From Kineothrix sp. IPX-CK (GTDB lineage: Bacteria > Bacillota > Clostridia > Lachnospirales > Lachnospiraceae): a DNA stretch of 64,000 nucleotides. The position numbers were made by a program, and so were the translations under genes. Positions 47,403 to 57,693 of the stretch are shown here, one piece after another; position 1 is the stretch's first letter, and each line of letters begins with the position of its first letter. Under the pieces are notes generated by a model, which searched no databases, was not told where the DNA came from, and saw only the letters and a program-made list of their open reading frames with translations. The stretch is from the NCBI RefSeq assembly GCF_039134705.1, contig NZ_CP146256.1:4588001-4652000 (forward strand), in the 5' to 3' direction.

Positions 47403-47492
47403 CGTAATGATATTTTTCCAACACGATATTAATAAAAAACTATTCGTTTACCTTATATTATAGAAGGTTTTCAAAAAGGAGGTGCACCAATT

Positions 47493-47627
47493 ATGAAAAT
47501 GACATTTCAGCCTAAAAACAGACAGAGAAAGAAAGTTCACGGTTTTAGATCCAGAATGAGTACTCCGGGCGGAAGAAAAGTATTAGCTGCCAGAAGAGCA
47601 AAAGGAAGAAAGAGATTGTCAGCATAG
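47493..47627 (+). CDS. rpmH: 50S ribosomal protein L34
   Basis: 44 residues, the usual length for L34. The sequence reads [18 protein letters not shown], then [25 protein letters not shown] in two blocks, as expected of this highly conserved basic protein. AAAAGGAGG lies about 10 nt upstream of the ATG. First gene of the rpmH-rnpA-yidD-yidC-jag operon and driven by the strong promoter at 47374-47402. Confidence 0.97.
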   Translation: MKMTFQPKNRQRKKVHGFRSRMSTPGGRKVLAARRAKGRKRLSA

Positions 47628-47650
47628 GCCGCAGTTTTGTGGCCTTTTTT
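47627..47650 (+). terminator. Terminator-like hairpin between rpmH and rnpA
   Basis: GGCCGCA (47627-47633) pairs with TGTGGCC (47638-47644), including one G-T pair and a 4-nt loop, and is followed by T6. It begins inside the rpmH stop codon. It probably attenuates transcription so that L34 is made in excess over the RNase P protein. Confidence 0.72.
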
Positions 47651-47667
47651 CTCTTGTGGCGAAAAAT

Positions 47668-48012
47668 ATGAGATTTTCAGAATCATTGAAGAAAAATAAC
47701 GATTTCAGAACTGTTTATAAAAGTGGTAGATCTTATGCTAATAAATATCTTGTAATGTATGTGTTGGAAAATAACAGAAATATGAACAGAATCGGAATAT
47801 CGGTAAGTAAAAAAGTTGGAAACAGTGTCGTGCGCCACAGAGTTACGAGATTGTTGAGAGAAAGTTACAGACTGCATGAAAATATATTTAATGATGGATT
47901 AGATATAGTAGTCGTTGCAAGAAACAATGCGGCTTCGGCTTCTTATGCCGAGATAGAAAGCGCATTATTACATCTGGGAAAACTTCATCATATATTAAAG
48001 ATATATTTTTAA
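47668..48012 (+). CDS. rnpA: Ribonuclease P protein component
   Basis: 114 residues. Binds the RNase P RNA to mature tRNA 5' ends. Family pattern: [60 protein letters not shown] with the conserved RNR-type basic helix (here [12 protein letters not shown]). ATG 47668 matches homologues; GTG 47656 is possible. No strong Shine-Dalgarno is seen. The stop overlaps the first possible start of yidD (TAATG). Confidence 0.95.
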   Translation: MRFSESLKKNNDFRTVYKSGRSYANKYLVMYVLENNRNMNRIGISVSKKVGNSVVRHRVTRLLRESYRLHENIFNDGLDIVVVARNNAASASYAEIESALLHLGKLHHILKIYF

Positions 48013-48254
48013 TGTATGTAAAGAAGTTTGATTTGATAATTGATATGAAAAAATTATTGATTTACATGATTAAGTTCTATAGAAAATATATTTCTCCTAT
48101 GAAGAGAACAAAATGCCCTTATTTTCCCACTTGTTCAGAGTATGGTCTGGAAGCGGTCAGCAAATATGGCGCTTTGAAAGGTGGGCTTTTGTCGTTATGG
48201 AGAATTTTAAGGTGTAATCCCTTTTCCAAGGGAGGTTATGATCCAGTTCCGTAG
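48012..48254 (+). CDS. yidD: Membrane protein insertion efficiency factor YidD
   Basis: 80 residues from ATG 48012, or 69 from ATG 48045 ([18 protein letters not shown]), which fits homologues better. Three conserved Cys are present: [15 protein letters not shown] and [14 protein letters not shown], the standard YidD signature. Helps YidC insert membrane proteins. Position between rnpA and yidC is diagnostic. Neither start has a clear ribosome binding site; the overlap with the rnpA stop favours coupled translation. Confidence 0.93.
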   Translation: MYVKKFDLIIDMKKLLIYMIKFYRKYISPMKRTKCPYFPTCSEYGLEAVSKYGALKGGLLSLWRILRCNPFSKGGYDPVP

Positions 48255-48304
48255 AATAATTACTATTTAAAATTTATGTTATGCTTCATTAAGGAGGAGA
48301 AAAA

Positions 48305-49615
48305 TTGTCAGGTATTATATTAACCCAGAATCAAACCTTTATTATAGGACCGGTTGCTAAGCTTCTCGGATATATAATGGAAGGAATTTTCTTCTGTTTG
48401 GACAAAATAGGTATTCCAAATATTGGTTTAGCTATTATTTTATTCACTATCGTTATTTATCTTATGATGATGCCCCTCACTATTAAGCAGCAGAAATTCT
48501 CTAAACTTTCCGCTAAGATGAATCCTGAACTTCAAGAGATTCAAGCGAAGTACAAAAATAAGAAAGACAATGAGACTGCCATGAAAATGAATGAAGAGAC
48601 GCAGGCCGTGTATGCAAAATACGGTGTTTCTCCTACAGGAAGTTGTCTTCAGCTCATTATTCAGATGCCTATATTGTTTGCACTTTATCGTGTAATTTAT
48701 TCTATGCCTGCTTATGTAGGTAAGATTAAGGAAGCTTTTTTCCCGTTGGTGGACAAGCTGATTTCTTCTCCGGGAAGTACGGATTTCATAAGGAACTTTA
48801 AGGAAGCTAACATGTATAGCAAACAGTTCCAATCAGATGCTTTTACTAGTGGTACTGTGGAGTATGTGCAGAATACTTTTATTGATGTACTGAATAAGGC
48901 ATCTACCTCCGAATGGCTTTCTATTTCGGATAAGTTTCCTAATTTATCTACGGACGTGACTAGTACGCTTCAGACTTTGGATAGATATAATAATTTTCTT
49001 GGATTGAATATAGGAAATTCTCCTTCTTTTATAATGAAGGAAGCAATTGCTAATGGAACCTATATAATGATAGTTGCTGCTCTTGCAGTTCCTGTTCTGT
49101 CAGCTGTTACCCAGTGGATCAATACGAAGCTGATGCCTCAGCCGGATACCAGCAATAATAAGGATAATCCGATGGCTTCTTCTATGAAGACGATGAATAT
49201 GATGATGCCTATTATGTCGGCATTTTTCTGTTATACTCTTCCCGCAGGTATGGGTCTATACTGGATTGCCGGTTCTGTAGTGCGAAGCGTTCAGCAGATA
49301 GTGATCAATAAGCACATTGACAAGATGGATCTGGATGAACTTATTAAAAAGAACGTAGAGAAGAGAAATAAGAAGCTTGAAAAATCAAAGGGCATTAATT
49401 TAAAGACGATTAACGATTATGCCAACATGAATACAAAGAATGTGGCGGCTAAGCAGGCGCAGCAGAATGTTTCTGGGGCTTCCTCTATGACGCAGCAGGA
49501 GAAGGATGAGGCAGTAAAGAAATCTACAGAATACTATAGCAAGAATGCAAAGTCTGGCAGCATTGCTTCCAAGGCTAACATGGTAAAACAATATAATGAA
49601 AAGAATAATAAGTAG
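48305..49615 (+). CDS. yidC: Membrane protein insertase YidC/Oxa1
   Basis: 436 residues from a TTG start at 48305 with AAGGAGGAG 6 nt upstream. Transmembrane segments carry the Oxa1 fold: IGIPNIGLAIILFTIVIYLMMMPLT, then a cytoplasmic hairpin (KMNPELQEIQAKYKNKKDNE), SPTGSCLQLIIQMPILFALYRVI, and the C-terminal helices TMNMMMPIMSAFFCYTLPAGMGLYW. The region between is longer than usual (about residues 145-250). C-terminus is basic and Gln/Ser-rich. Inserts membrane proteins with the Sec machinery. Confidence 0.95.
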   Translation: MSGIILTQNQTFIIGPVAKLLGYIMEGIFFCLDKIGIPNIGLAIILFTIVIYLMMMPLTIKQQKFSKLSAKMNPELQEIQAKYKNKKDNETAMKMNEETQAVYAKYGVSPTGSCLQLIIQMPILFALYRVIYSMPAYVGKIKEAFFPLVDKLISSPGSTDFIRNFKEANMYSKQFQSDAFTSGTVEYVQNTFIDVLNKASTSEWLSISDKFPNLSTDVTSTLQTLDRYNNFLGLNIGNSPSFIMKEAIANGTYIMIVAALAVPVLSAVTQWINTKLMPQPDTSNNKDNPMASSMKTMNMMMPIMSAFFCYTLPAGMGLYWIAGSVVRSVQQIVINKHIDKMDLDELIKKNVEKRNKKLEKSKGINLKTINDYANMNTKNVAAKQAQQNVSGASSMTQQEKDEAVKKSTEYYSKNAKSGSIASKANMVKQYNEKNNK

Positions 49616-49627
49616 GAGGGTATGGTC

Positions 49628-50251
49628 ATGGAATTTATTGAGATTTCAGCAAAAACTGTAAATGATGCGATTACGGAAGCTTGTAGAAAACTTACTGTTA
49701 CGAGTGATAAATTGGATTATGAAGTTGTAGAAGAAGGTTCCTCCGGATTTCTTGGAATTGGCTCAAAGCCTGCTGTTATTAAGGCTAGAGTAAAGTCCTC
49801 TGTTGATGATAAAGCGAAGATTTTCCTTACGGATGTTTTCGAAGCGATGAACCTTACAGTGGTAGTTAAAGCGAAGTACGATGAAGCTGAAAATTCATTG
49901 GATATCGACTTGAGCGGCGATGAAATGGGAGTTCTCATTGGAAAGAGAGGACAAACTCTCGATTCTCTTCAATATCTTGTATCCTTAGTAGTTAATAAAG
50001 ATGCTGAAAACTATATCCGTGTGAAGGTAGATACTGAGAATTATAGACAGAGAAGAAAAGATACTCTTGAAAATCTTGCAAAAAATATGGCTTATAAGGT
50101 TAAAAGAACGAAGCGTCCGCTATCACTCGAGCCTATGAATCCTTATGAAAGAAGAATTATTCATTCTGCTTTACAGGGAGATAAATATGTGACTACCCAT
50201 AGCGAAGGGGAGGAGCCTTTCCGTCGTGTAGTTGTTACTTTAAAAAAATAA
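49628..50251 (+). CDS. jag: Jag/KhpB (EloR) RNA-binding protein
   Basis: 207 residues. N-terminal Jag domain (MEFIEISAKTVNDAITEACRKL, EGSSGFLGIGSKPAVI), a KH domain (GVLIGKRGQTLDSLQYLVSLVVNK) and an R3H domain (PMNPYERRIIHSALQ, SEGEEPFRRVVVTLKK). Binds RNA and affects cell-wall growth and division in Firmicutes. ATG 49628 is chosen since AGGAGG ends 8 nt upstream; ATG 49622 is too close. Last gene of the rpmH operon. Confidence 0.94.
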   Translation: MEFIEISAKTVNDAITEACRKLTVTSDKLDYEVVEEGSSGFLGIGSKPAVIKARVKSSVDDKAKIFLTDVFEAMNLTVVVKAKYDEAENSLDIDLSGDEMGVLIGKRGQTLDSLQYLVSLVVNKDAENYIRVKVDTENYRQRRKDTLENLAKNMAYKVKRTKRPLSLEPMNPYERRIIHSALQGDKYVTTHSEGEEPFRRVVVTLKK

Positions 50252-50267
50252 AGATATATGATATAAT

Positions 50268-50301
50268 AAACCCTTGAATCTTAACAGATTCAAGGGTTTT
50301 T
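50268..50301 (+). terminator. Terminator of the rpmH-jag operon
   Basis: A perfect 13-bp stem, AAACCCTTGAATC (50268-50280) with GATTCAAGGGTTT (50287-50299), a 6-nt loop and a following T-run, 16 nt after the jag stop. Confidence 0.9.
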
Positions 50302-50392
50302 AGTGTGAAAGGTAAGTCATTTAATGAATTAAAGTAAAAATGGGTAATCTTAAAGTATTAAGCTTTTAAGGAAAGCATATAAGAGGTTTATT

Positions 50393-51844
50393 ATGAAGAC
50401 AGATACTATAGCTGCTATTGCTACTGCGATGGCAGATTCCGGAATTGGAATTGTGAGGATTAGTGGTGAAGAAGCTATTGAAATTGCGGATAGGATGTTT
50501 CGAACGAAATCGGGAAAAAGGATTCTGCGTGAAGTAGTTTCTCATACTATAAATTATGGATATATTGTGGATAATTCTTCCGGTGAGAAAAATGATGTGG
50601 ATGAAGGTTATCTTAAAGAAAGTAATATTGTAGATGAGGTCATGGTCGGCGTTATGAAGTCGCCTGGCAGCTATACTACGGAGGATACAGTCGAGATTAA
50701 TTGTCATGGGGGTGTTCTCATGATGAATCGTATATTGGAGCTGGTAATTAAGAATGGGGCGAGAATTGCAGAGCCGGGTGAATTTACAAAAAGGGCTTTT
50801 TTAAATGGAAGAATAGATTTATCTAAAGCGGAAGCTGTCATTGATATAATTCATTCGAAGAATCAGTTCGCTTTAAAAAGTTCTGTGAGTCAATTAAAGG
50901 GTTCGGTGTCGGAAGTAGTTAAGGGGCTCCGTCAGGAGCTTATTTATGAAATTGCTTTTATAGAATCCGCTTTGGATGATCCGGAGCATATTAGTCTGGA
51001 GGGATATGGGGAAAGGCTTTATGAAAAGACGGATAATATTATTTCGAAGTTAAAAAAACTGCTTGATTCTGCTGATAACGGCATGATGCTTAAAGAAGGG
51101 ATTAATACTGTAATTGTCGGTAAACCTAATGCAGGTAAGTCTTCTCTTCTGAATCTTCTTGTGGGAGAAGAAAAGGCAATTGTTACCGATGTTGCTGGTA
51201 CTACCAGAGATGTCCTGGAAGAATCCATAAAGCTTCACGGTATAAGTTTGAATATTATAGATACTGCGGGTATTCGCTATACTGAAGATGTGGTGGAAAA
51301 AATTGGTGTGGAAAGGGCAATAAAGTATGCTTCTTCTGCAGATTTAGTTATTTTTGTGGTGGATGCTTCTCTGCCTTTGGATGAGAGTGATAATCATATC
51401 ATTCAAATGATTGCCGGTAAGAAAACGATAATTCTTTTGAATAAGACAGATTTGGATGAGGTAACTACGGAAGATATTTTATCTGCTGAAATAAGGGCTG
51501 TGGATAAAGCTGTAGATGCTTCTCATATTAGGATTATAAAGACTTCTACAAAGGAAAATATAGGAATCGATTTATTGGAGAAGGCTATTAAGGATATGTT
51601 TTTCCAAGGGGAGATATCCTTTAATGATGAAGTATTCATTACGAATATGAGGCATAAGGAAGCAATTATGAATGCTTATGAAGATATGCTTCAGGTAAGG
51701 CGAAGTTTGGAGGATGGTATGCCTGAAGATTTTTATTCCATCGACTTGATGAGCTCTTATTCTTCTTTGGGTACTATAATAGGAGAGGAAGTCGGAGAAG
51801 ATTTAGTAAATGAGATATTTTCAAAGTTTTGTATGGGAAAATAA
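50393..51844 (+). CDS. mnmE: tRNA modification GTPase MnmE
   Basis: 483 residues, slightly longer than the usual 455-460. With MnmG makes the cmnm5 modification of U34 in tRNAs. N-terminal folate-binding domain ([21 protein letters not shown]), helical domain, and a G domain: [38 protein letters not shown]-terminal FCMGK carries the catalytic Cys (normally FCIGK). Upstream of mnmG by 17 nt. Confidence 0.96.
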   Translation: MKTDTIAAIATAMADSGIGIVRISGEEAIEIADRMFRTKSGKRILREVVSHTINYGYIVDNSSGEKNDVDEGYLKESNIVDEVMVGVMKSPGSYTTEDTVEINCHGGVLMMNRILELVIKNGARIAEPGEFTKRAFLNGRIDLSKAEAVIDIIHSKNQFALKSSVSQLKGSVSEVVKGLRQELIYEIAFIESALDDPEHISLEGYGERLYEKTDNIISKLKKLLDSADNGMMLKEGINTVIVGKPNAGKSSLLNLLVGEEKAIVTDVAGTTRDVLEESIKLHGISLNIIDTAGIRYTEDVVEKIGVERAIKYASSADLVIFVVDASLPLDESDNHIIQMIAGKKTIILLNKTDLDEVTTEDILSAEIRAVDKAVDASHIRIIKTSTKENIGIDLLEKAIKDMFFQGEISFNDEVFITNMRHKEAIMNAYEDMLQVRRSLEDGMPEDFYSIDLMSSYSSLGTIIGEEVGEDLVNEIFSKFCMGK

Positions 51845-51861
51845 CGAAAGAAGGAAATAGA

Positions 51862-53760
51862 ATGTTTGAAAGCAGTATAAAAGAAAAAGTGGATGTTTGT
51901 GTAGTGGGGGCCGGACATGCCGGATGTGAAGCTGCTTTGGCTTGTGCACGGCTTGGACTTGAAACCGTTATTTTTACTGTCAGTGTTGACAGTATTGCTC
52001 TTATGCCATGCAATCCAAATATAGGAGGTTCTTCTAAAGGGCATTTGGTAAGAGAAATAGATGCTCTCGGAGGAGAGATGGGAAAAAATATAGATAAGAC
52101 TTTCATTCAGTCTAAAATGTTGAATGTGTCTAAAGGTCCGGCAGTTCATTCCCTTAGAGCTCAGGCAGATAAGGCAGAATATTCCAGACTTATGAGAAAG
52201 GTTTTGGAGAATCAGGATCATCTTACGATTAAACAGGCAGAGGTATGTGAACTGGTTATAGAGGATAACCGGATTGTGAGTATAAAAACCTTTACGGGTG
52301 CAATTTATGAATGTAAGGCAGCAATTCTTTGTACGGGTACTTATTTGAAAGCCAGATGTCTTTGCGGAGAGAGTATTACTTATACAGGACCTAATGGATT
52401 GCAGGCAGCTAATCATTTGACGGATTCTTTGAGAAATCTTGGAATAGAGATAAGAAGATTTAAGACGGGAACTCCTGCCAGAATGGATAAGAGAAGTTTG
52501 GACTTTTCAAAGATGGAGGAGCAGTTTGGAGATGAAAGAGTGGTTCCTTTTTCTTTTTCAACTAATCCGGAGGATGTACAGATAGATCAGGTTTCTTGCT
52601 GGTTGACGTATACGAACCAGAATACTCATGAAATCATACGCGGAAATTTGGACCGCTCTCCTATTTATGCGGGGATTATTGAAGGAACCGGGCCCAGGTA
52701 TTGTCCTTCTATTGAAGATAAGGTAGTAAAGTTTGCGGATAAAGAAAGACATCAGGTATTTATCGAACCGGAAGGGCTTCATACTAATGAGATGTATGTA
52801 GGAGGAATGTCTTCTTCTCTTCCGGAGGATGTGCAGCTTGCTATGTATCGTACGGTGCCTGGAATGGAAAATTGCAGGATAGTGAGAAATGCTTATGCAA
52901 TAGAATATGATTGTATTAATCCGAGACAGTTATATCCTACTTTGGAGTTCAAAAATATAAAGGGGCTTTTCAGCGCCGGTCAATTTAATGGAAGCAGTGG
53001 ATATGAAGAAGCGGCGGCTCAGGGATTAATTGCCGGAATTAATGCAGCTCTTTCTATTCAGAATAAAGGACAGCTTGTAATAGATCGTTCGGAAGCATAT
53101 ATAGGTGTATTGATTGACGATTTAGTGACTAAGGAAAGTTTTGAACCTTACAGGATGATGACCTCGAGGGCAGAGTATAGATTAATTCTTCGTCAGGATA
53201 ATGCAGATCTTCGTCTTAGGGAAAAAGGTTATAAGGCAGGGCTTATTTCAGAGGAAGCTTATAAAGCTGTTATAGATAAGAGGGAGTTGATAAATAAAGA
53301 GATCCATCGTCTTAAAAATACGATTGTCGGAGCATCGAAAAATATTCAGGAGTTTTTATCTTCCAAAGAAAGTTCTACTTTAAAGACCGGAACAAATATG
53401 TCTGAGTTAATATGCAGGCCGGAGCTTTCATATGAGATTTTATCTGAAATCGATGTGAACAGACAACCTTTACCTGCAGGTGTTATTGAGCAGGTAGAGA
53501 TAGAGATTAAATATGAGGGTTATATTTCCCGTCAGATGAGGCAGGTAGAGCAGTTTAAGAAGATGGAAAAAAAGAAGATTTCCTCTGATCTGGATTATAA
53601 CGATATAAAAAGCCTTCGCCTGGAGGCGCGTCAGAAGTTGATTTCTTATAAGCCGGTATCTGTTGGTCAAGCTTCCAGAATTTCGGGGGTTTCTCCTGCG
53701 GATATTTCTGTGCTGCTTATTTATTTGGAACAGTTTAATAAAAATAATAATCGAGTTTAA
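51862..53760 (+). CDS. mnmG: tRNA uridine 5-carboxymethylaminomethyl modification enzyme MnmG
   Basis: 632 residues. FAD-binding [17 protein letters not shown] at the N-terminus, plus the family stretches [32 protein letters not shown], and [22 protein letters not shown]-terminal helical domain ends [16 protein letters not shown]. Works as a complex with MnmE. ATG 51862 is used, preceded by AAGAAGGAAA; an in-frame ATG 51829 lies inside mnmE. Confidence 0.96.
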   Translation: MFESSIKEKVDVCVVGAGHAGCEAALACARLGLETVIFTVSVDSIALMPCNPNIGGSSKGHLVREIDALGGEMGKNIDKTFIQSKMLNVSKGPAVHSLRAQADKAEYSRLMRKVLENQDHLTIKQAEVCELVIEDNRIVSIKTFTGAIYECKAAILCTGTYLKARCLCGESITYTGPNGLQAANHLTDSLRNLGIEIRRFKTGTPARMDKRSLDFSKMEEQFGDERVVPFSFSTNPEDVQIDQVSCWLTYTNQNTHEIIRGNLDRSPIYAGIIEGTGPRYCPSIEDKVVKFADKERHQVFIEPEGLHTNEMYVGGMSSSLPEDVQLAMYRTVPGMENCRIVRNAYAIEYDCINPRQLYPTLEFKNIKGLFSAGQFNGSSGYEEAAAQGLIAGINAALSIQNKGQLVIDRSEAYIGVLIDDLVTKESFEPYRMMTSRAEYRLILRQDNADLRLREKGYKAGLISEEAYKAVIDKRELINKEIHRLKNTIVGASKNIQEFLSSKESSTLKTGTNMSELICRPELSYEILSEIDVNRQPLPAGVIEQVEIEIKYEGYISRQMRQVEQFKKMEKKKISSDLDYNDIKSLRLEARQKLISYKPVSVGQASRISGVSPADISVLLIYLEQFNKNNNRV

Positions 53761-53777
53761 AAAGGGAATGGTTTGAT

Positions 53778-54542
53778 ATGTTTGAAGATGATTTGAGGGA
53801 ATTTGGAATATACTTGAGCGATGTACAAAAGTCTCAGTTTATGCAGTATTATGAGCTTTTGGTCGAATGGAACTCTTTTATGAATCTGACGTCGATTACT
53901 GATTATGATGAGGTTATGAAGAAGCATTTTATTGATAGTCTTTCTATTGTTAAGGCATTCAATTACATGAATGAAAATTTTGTTGGTAAATCGGGTTTTT
54001 CTTTAAGTGATATGAGATTTGATATGATTGATATAGGAACGGGTGCAGGTTTTCCGGGTATTCCTTTGAAGATTGTTTTTCCTGATATTAAGATTACCCT
54101 GTTGGATTCTCTTCAGAAGAGGATTAAATTTTTGGATGAGGTAATAGATAAGTTAGGCCTTTCAGGTATTGATACCCTTCATGGACGTGCTGAGGATTAT
54201 GCTAAGCCGGATAAACTGAATAAATATGGAACACTTAGAGAAAAATATGATTTGTGCGTATCCAGGGCAGTAGCTAATCTCTCTACTCTTTCAGAGTTAT
54301 GTCTTCCTTTTGTGAAAAAAGATGGTTTTTTTATTTCTTATAAGTCGGAAAAACTGACGGATGAGTTGAAAGAAGCCGGAAAGGTAATATCCTTGCTTGG
54401 TGGAGAGGTGGAGGATCAGATATATTTTAAACTTCCTGATTCCGATATTAATAGAAATCTTCTTATTATAAGAAAAGTAAAAAATACACCGGAAAAGTTT
54501 CCCAGAAAGGCGGGACTTCCGGTAAAGGAACCTATAAAGTAA
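53778..54542 (+). CDS. rsmG: 16S rRNA (guanine527-N7)-methyltransferase RsmG
   Basis: 254 residues. SAM-dependent methyltransferase with motif I MIDIGTGAGFPGIPLKIVFP and the downstream LLDSLQKRIKFLDEVIDKLGL and CVSRAVANLSTLSELCLPFV. N-terminal YYELLVEWNSFMNLTSITDYDEVMKKHFIDSL is typical. Third gene of the mnmE-mnmG-rsmG unit, 17 nt after mnmG. Confidence 0.95.
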   Translation: MFEDDLREFGIYLSDVQKSQFMQYYELLVEWNSFMNLTSITDYDEVMKKHFIDSLSIVKAFNYMNENFVGKSGFSLSDMRFDMIDIGTGAGFPGIPLKIVFPDIKITLLDSLQKRIKFLDEVIDKLGLSGIDTLHGRAEDYAKPDKLNKYGTLREKYDLCVSRAVANLSTLSELCLPFVKKDGFFISYKSEKLTDELKEAGKVISLLGGEVEDQIYFKLPDSDINRNLLIIRKVKNTPEKFPRKAGLPVKEPIK

Positions 54543-54585
54543 GAAATAGTTGAAATAATCTGAATATAATATATGAAGGAGATTT

Positions 54586-55278
54586 ATGAAAACTTTAAAG
54601 ATTAATATAGGGAGCATACCTGCTGTTATATGGGGTGAAAAGTCAGATAAAGTATATATTTTTGTTCATGGAAAGATGTCTTGCAAAGAAAGTGCCGGGT
54701 TGTTTGCAAAGATTGCTGAGGAAAAAGGTTATCAGACGATTAGCTTTGATTTGCCTGCTCACGGTGAACGGCAGGGGGAGAAGAGAAAGTGTGATATTTG
54801 GAATGGTAAAGAGGATTTGAAAGAAGTGGGCGATTATGTTTTTTCAAAGTGGGAAAGAATATCTCTTTTCGGCTCCAGCTTAGGAGCTTTTTTTAGTTTA
54901 CATGCGTATAGGGATAGGAAATTCGAAAATTGTTTGTTTCAATCACCTATTTTAGATATGGAATATCTTATTCATCAGATGTTTATTTGGTTTGATGTTT
55001 CGGAACCTATATTGGAGGAGAAAAGAGAGATTGAAACACCCGTTGATATTTTGTCGTGGGATTATTATACTTTTGTAAAAGAAAATCCTATTGTAAAGTG
55101 GAATGTACCCACACATATTTTATATGGGTTGAAGGATAATTTGCAAAGTTTGAAGGTTATAGAAGATTTCACAAAGAAATTTTGCAGTGTTATTACTGTT
55201 TCGGAAAACAGTGAACATCCTTTTATGGATGAAAGTGACGCACCGGTTGTAGAGAATTGGATGAGAGCCAATATATAA
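54586..55278 (+). CDS. Alpha/beta hydrolase (serine hydrolase)
   Basis: 230 residues. An alpha/beta hydrolase fold with oxyanion segment FVHGKMSCKES, DLPAHGERQG, nucleophile elbow LFGSSLGAFFSL (Ser near residue 104), and a C-terminal HPFMDESD with the likely catalytic His. Substrate unknown. Same strand as rsmG, 43 nt away, with AAGGAG before the ATG. Not a normal member of the oriC gene order, so an accessory insertion is possible. Confidence 0.85.
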   Translation: MKTLKINIGSIPAVIWGEKSDKVYIFVHGKMSCKESAGLFAKIAEEKGYQTISFDLPAHGERQGEKRKCDIWNGKEDLKEVGDYVFSKWERISLFGSSLGAFFSLHAYRDRKFENCLFQSPILDMEYLIHQMFIWFDVSEPILEEKREIETPVDILSWDYYTFVKENPIVKWNVPTHILYGLKDNLQSLKVIEDFTKKFCSVITVSENSEHPFMDESDAPVVENWMRANI

Positions 55279-55280
55279 AG

Positions 55281-55331
55281 AAATCCAAATGAAGCCATGG
55301 TTTAAATGTGAAAGGGTTCATTTGGATTTTC
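55281..55331. terminator. Bidirectional terminator between two hydrolase genes
   Basis: A 13-bp stem, AAATCCAAATGAA (55281-55293) with TTCATTTGGATTT (55317-55329), sits just past the first hydrolase stop and faces a convergent gene ending at 55373. Confidence 0.75.
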
Positions 55332-55372
55332 ATTATGTGATAGGAAAGTGTGCAGAGCACATTTTTGTCTTA

Positions 55373-56335
55373 CTATGAAGTCAGAAAAACATCAATATAC
55401 CCATATGTCTTCTCCGGCGCTTCCATGTGGGGAAGAAGCTTTGTATAAGGAATATATGAAGCTTCAATTGCGCTGTTATAGTACATATAATTTTCTAATG
55501 ATGTATGAATATTTTCTTTTCCGTTTCCACCGATGAGATATATGCTGTTATTGACTTCCTTTAAGGCGTGTATAATATTGGTATTGATATATTTTCCCAT
55601 GTAACTGGAAAAAGCATATTTTGAGGTGTAGTCAGGAAGGTGTGCTGCTTCCAGGTAAGCGGAAATATCCTTTTCTTCTATATTTAGTTTATTGTAAAAG
55701 TATTCTTCTCTAAAGGATTTTTCAATTGATGCCCTATTAGTAAGCATGTTATAGATAAAGGTTCCAATAACGGGTACGTCGAGTAATAATTTAAAAGCTT
55801 TCGTCTGCTTGGATGGGATCTGGTTGGAATCATAAAGATTCTGGGGGTTGATGAAAATCATTTTGTCAACTGCTTCCGGATCGTTGTGGCAAGCCATTAA
55901 TATAATGGGTGCAGAATCTCCAGTAGCTATTATGTCTGTCTTTTTACCAATAATATTTTTTATGAAATCGATAATAAGCTGCACATATAGATAATTGGTA
56001 TAGGTCATATTCGGTTTATCCGACAGACCGTATCCTAATAAATCGATGGAATACACTTCGTGATCCTTCGCCAGCATGTCCGTGATTTTACTAAATTCAT
56101 AAAGAGAGCTTCCTACTTTTAAGTCGTGGATAAGCAGCAAGGGGGAACCTTCTCCTTTTTTTGTATAACGTATCTTGCCGAATCTCCATTCGTAATAGTT
56201 ATTCTTCGGATAACGAAGGTGATTTTTGGCGATGTATATGGTATAGTAAACTCTGTTTATAATATGAATTACAACAGTAGCAAGTCCTGACAAAATTAAG
56301 AGGTGTTTTAATTTCTGCTTCATATAGTGAACCAT
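55373..56335 (-). CDS. Membrane-anchored alpha/beta hydrolase-fold protein
   Basis: 320 residues. An N-terminal hydrophobic segment (about 8-32) suggests membrane attachment. The rest is an alpha/beta hydrolase: SPLLLIHDLKVGSSLYEFSKI, VYSIDLLGYGLSDKP, and a nucleophile elbow ATGDSAPIILMA in which the last Gly of G-x-S-x-G is Pro. C-terminal HMEAPEKT would supply the His. The altered elbow leaves activity uncertain. Start could be ATG 56335 or ATG 56323. Only minus-strand gene right of oriC in this window, thus head-on to the fork. Confidence 0.82.
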   Translation of the reverse strand: MVHYMKQKLKHLLILSGLATVVIHIINRVYYTIYIAKNHLRYPKNNYYEWRFGKIRYTKKGEGSPLLLIHDLKVGSSLYEFSKITDMLAKDHEVYSIDLLGYGLSDKPNMTYTNYLYVQLIIDFIKNIIGKKTDIIATGDSAPIILMACHNDPEAVDKMIFINPQNLYDSNQIPSKQTKAFKLLLDVPVIGTFIYNMLTNRASIEKSFREEYFYNKLNIEEKDISAYLEAAHLPDYTSKYAFSSYMGKYINTNIIHALKEVNNSIYLIGGNGKENIHTSLENYMYYNSAIEASYIPYTKLLPHMEAPEKTYGYIDVFLTS

Positions 56336-56546
56336 GTCCTTCCCATAGTTTTATTTTTGATTTACATTTTTATTGTATTATATTTGCAAAGTGATTACAA
56401 ATAAAATTGTTAAAATGTCTTTTCATAGTATTTATTTTATTATATTATATCAATAGTGATTTTTTGAAGCAATCATTTTACAAAATATTAATAAGATGTG
56501 GTATAATATAGTTTAGTAAATTTTTGGTATTGTATGGGGACTCTGG

Positions 56547-57521
56547 ATGCTGAATGAATTATATGTAAATTTAAAAGAAATGTATAATGGTTTTTTTAAA
56601 GAACAACAAGAATTACAGGATATGCTAGAGAACAATAAGAATCGAATTTCACAGATTGATAATTATTTGCATGAACATGATGCAGATTTATGGAGAACTG
56701 AGAAGATTAATATTGAAAATGATAATCAGTATTATTATCGAAAGATTGATGTTCTAGCCGATAGAATAAAAATTTTGGGTACCGCATTAAATCTTCTTGA
56801 TAAAATTTCTATTGCTGAATATGATAAGTCGGATATTGATTTGGACAAGCATTTGAGATGTAATCAAAAAAATATTGGCGAGCAACGTCAGATTTTGGAT
56901 ATACAGGAAAAAGAACGTCAGCGTATAGCTCGGGACTTGCACGATACTTCTCTTCAGAATCTTGCTTATTTAGTTCATAAGGTGGAACTTACGTCCATGT
57001 ATATGGATCAGGATATTATAAAGGCAAAGCTTGAATTGGCTGCCGTAAACAAAAATCTGAAATCTGTTATTCAGGATATAAGGAATACCATTTTTGATTT
57101 AAGGCCTATGATTTTTGACGACTTAGGATTAAAGACTGCTTTTGAAAAATTAATTTATAAATTCAGAGAGTCTTCAAATTATGATATTAGATTTGAAGTA
57201 GATGAAATCGAGTGTGACAATTCTTTAGTGTTGATGACAATATATAGAATTGTTGAAGAATGTGTTAATAACGCTTTGAAGCATTCGGAGGGAAATAAAG
57301 TTGTCTTTACACTGAAAAATGAAAATGGGGGTTGTTCAATTGAGGTTAAAGATAATGGACAAAGCTTTAATTGTAATGAAGCTCTTTCTCCGGAAGAAAG
57401 ACACTTTGGACTATATATTTTGAAAGAAAGAGTAGAACTTCTTTCAGGAAGTATAAATATTGATTCTAAACCGGGTAGTGGGACTGCCATACATATATTT
57501 ATTCCTTTGTTGGAGATGTGA
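56547..57521 (+). CDS. Cytoplasmic sensor histidine kinase (DegS/NarL class)
   Basis: 324 residues, no membrane helices. N-terminal coiled coil (about 1-120), HisKA_3 dimerisation region with the phospho-His in RIARDLHDTSLQNLAYLVHK (near residue 133), and the HATPase domain (IYRIVEECVNNALKHSEG, EVKDNGQSF, FGLYILKERVELLSGSINIDSKPGSGT). Resembles DegS, which is also soluble. Encoded 172 nt upstream of its probable partner response regulator. The signal is unknown. Confidence 0.9.
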   Translation: MLNELYVNLKEMYNGFFKEQQELQDMLENNKNRISQIDNYLHEHDADLWRTEKINIENDNQYYYRKIDVLADRIKILGTALNLLDKISIAEYDKSDIDLDKHLRCNQKNIGEQRQILDIQEKERQRIARDLHDTSLQNLAYLVHKVELTSMYMDQDIIKAKLELAAVNKNLKSVIQDIRNTIFDLRPMIFDDLGLKTAFEKLIYKFRESSNYDIRFEVDEIECDNSLVLMTIYRIVEECVNNALKHSEGNKVVFTLKNENGGCSIEVKDNGQSFNCNEALSPEERHFGLYILKERVELLSGSINIDSKPGSGTAIHIFIPLLEM

Positions 57522-57693
57522 GTATATTAATATGTCTGTTTATAAATATTAAGGGGAAAATTTTGTATAAAACTTATAGTTTTTGATGGAGTGACATTAT
57601 TGTGAGATTATACATTATTATATATGAAATTTTAGGATTTAGTATTTCAAGATTGAAAGATTTGTCCTGAATTGAAAGGAGTAATATTATAAA

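Noticed and set aside
51757-52416. Minus-strand 219-aa ORF across mnmE/mnmG
   Set aside because: Antisense to two strongly conserved genes; its composition is that of a shadow frame.
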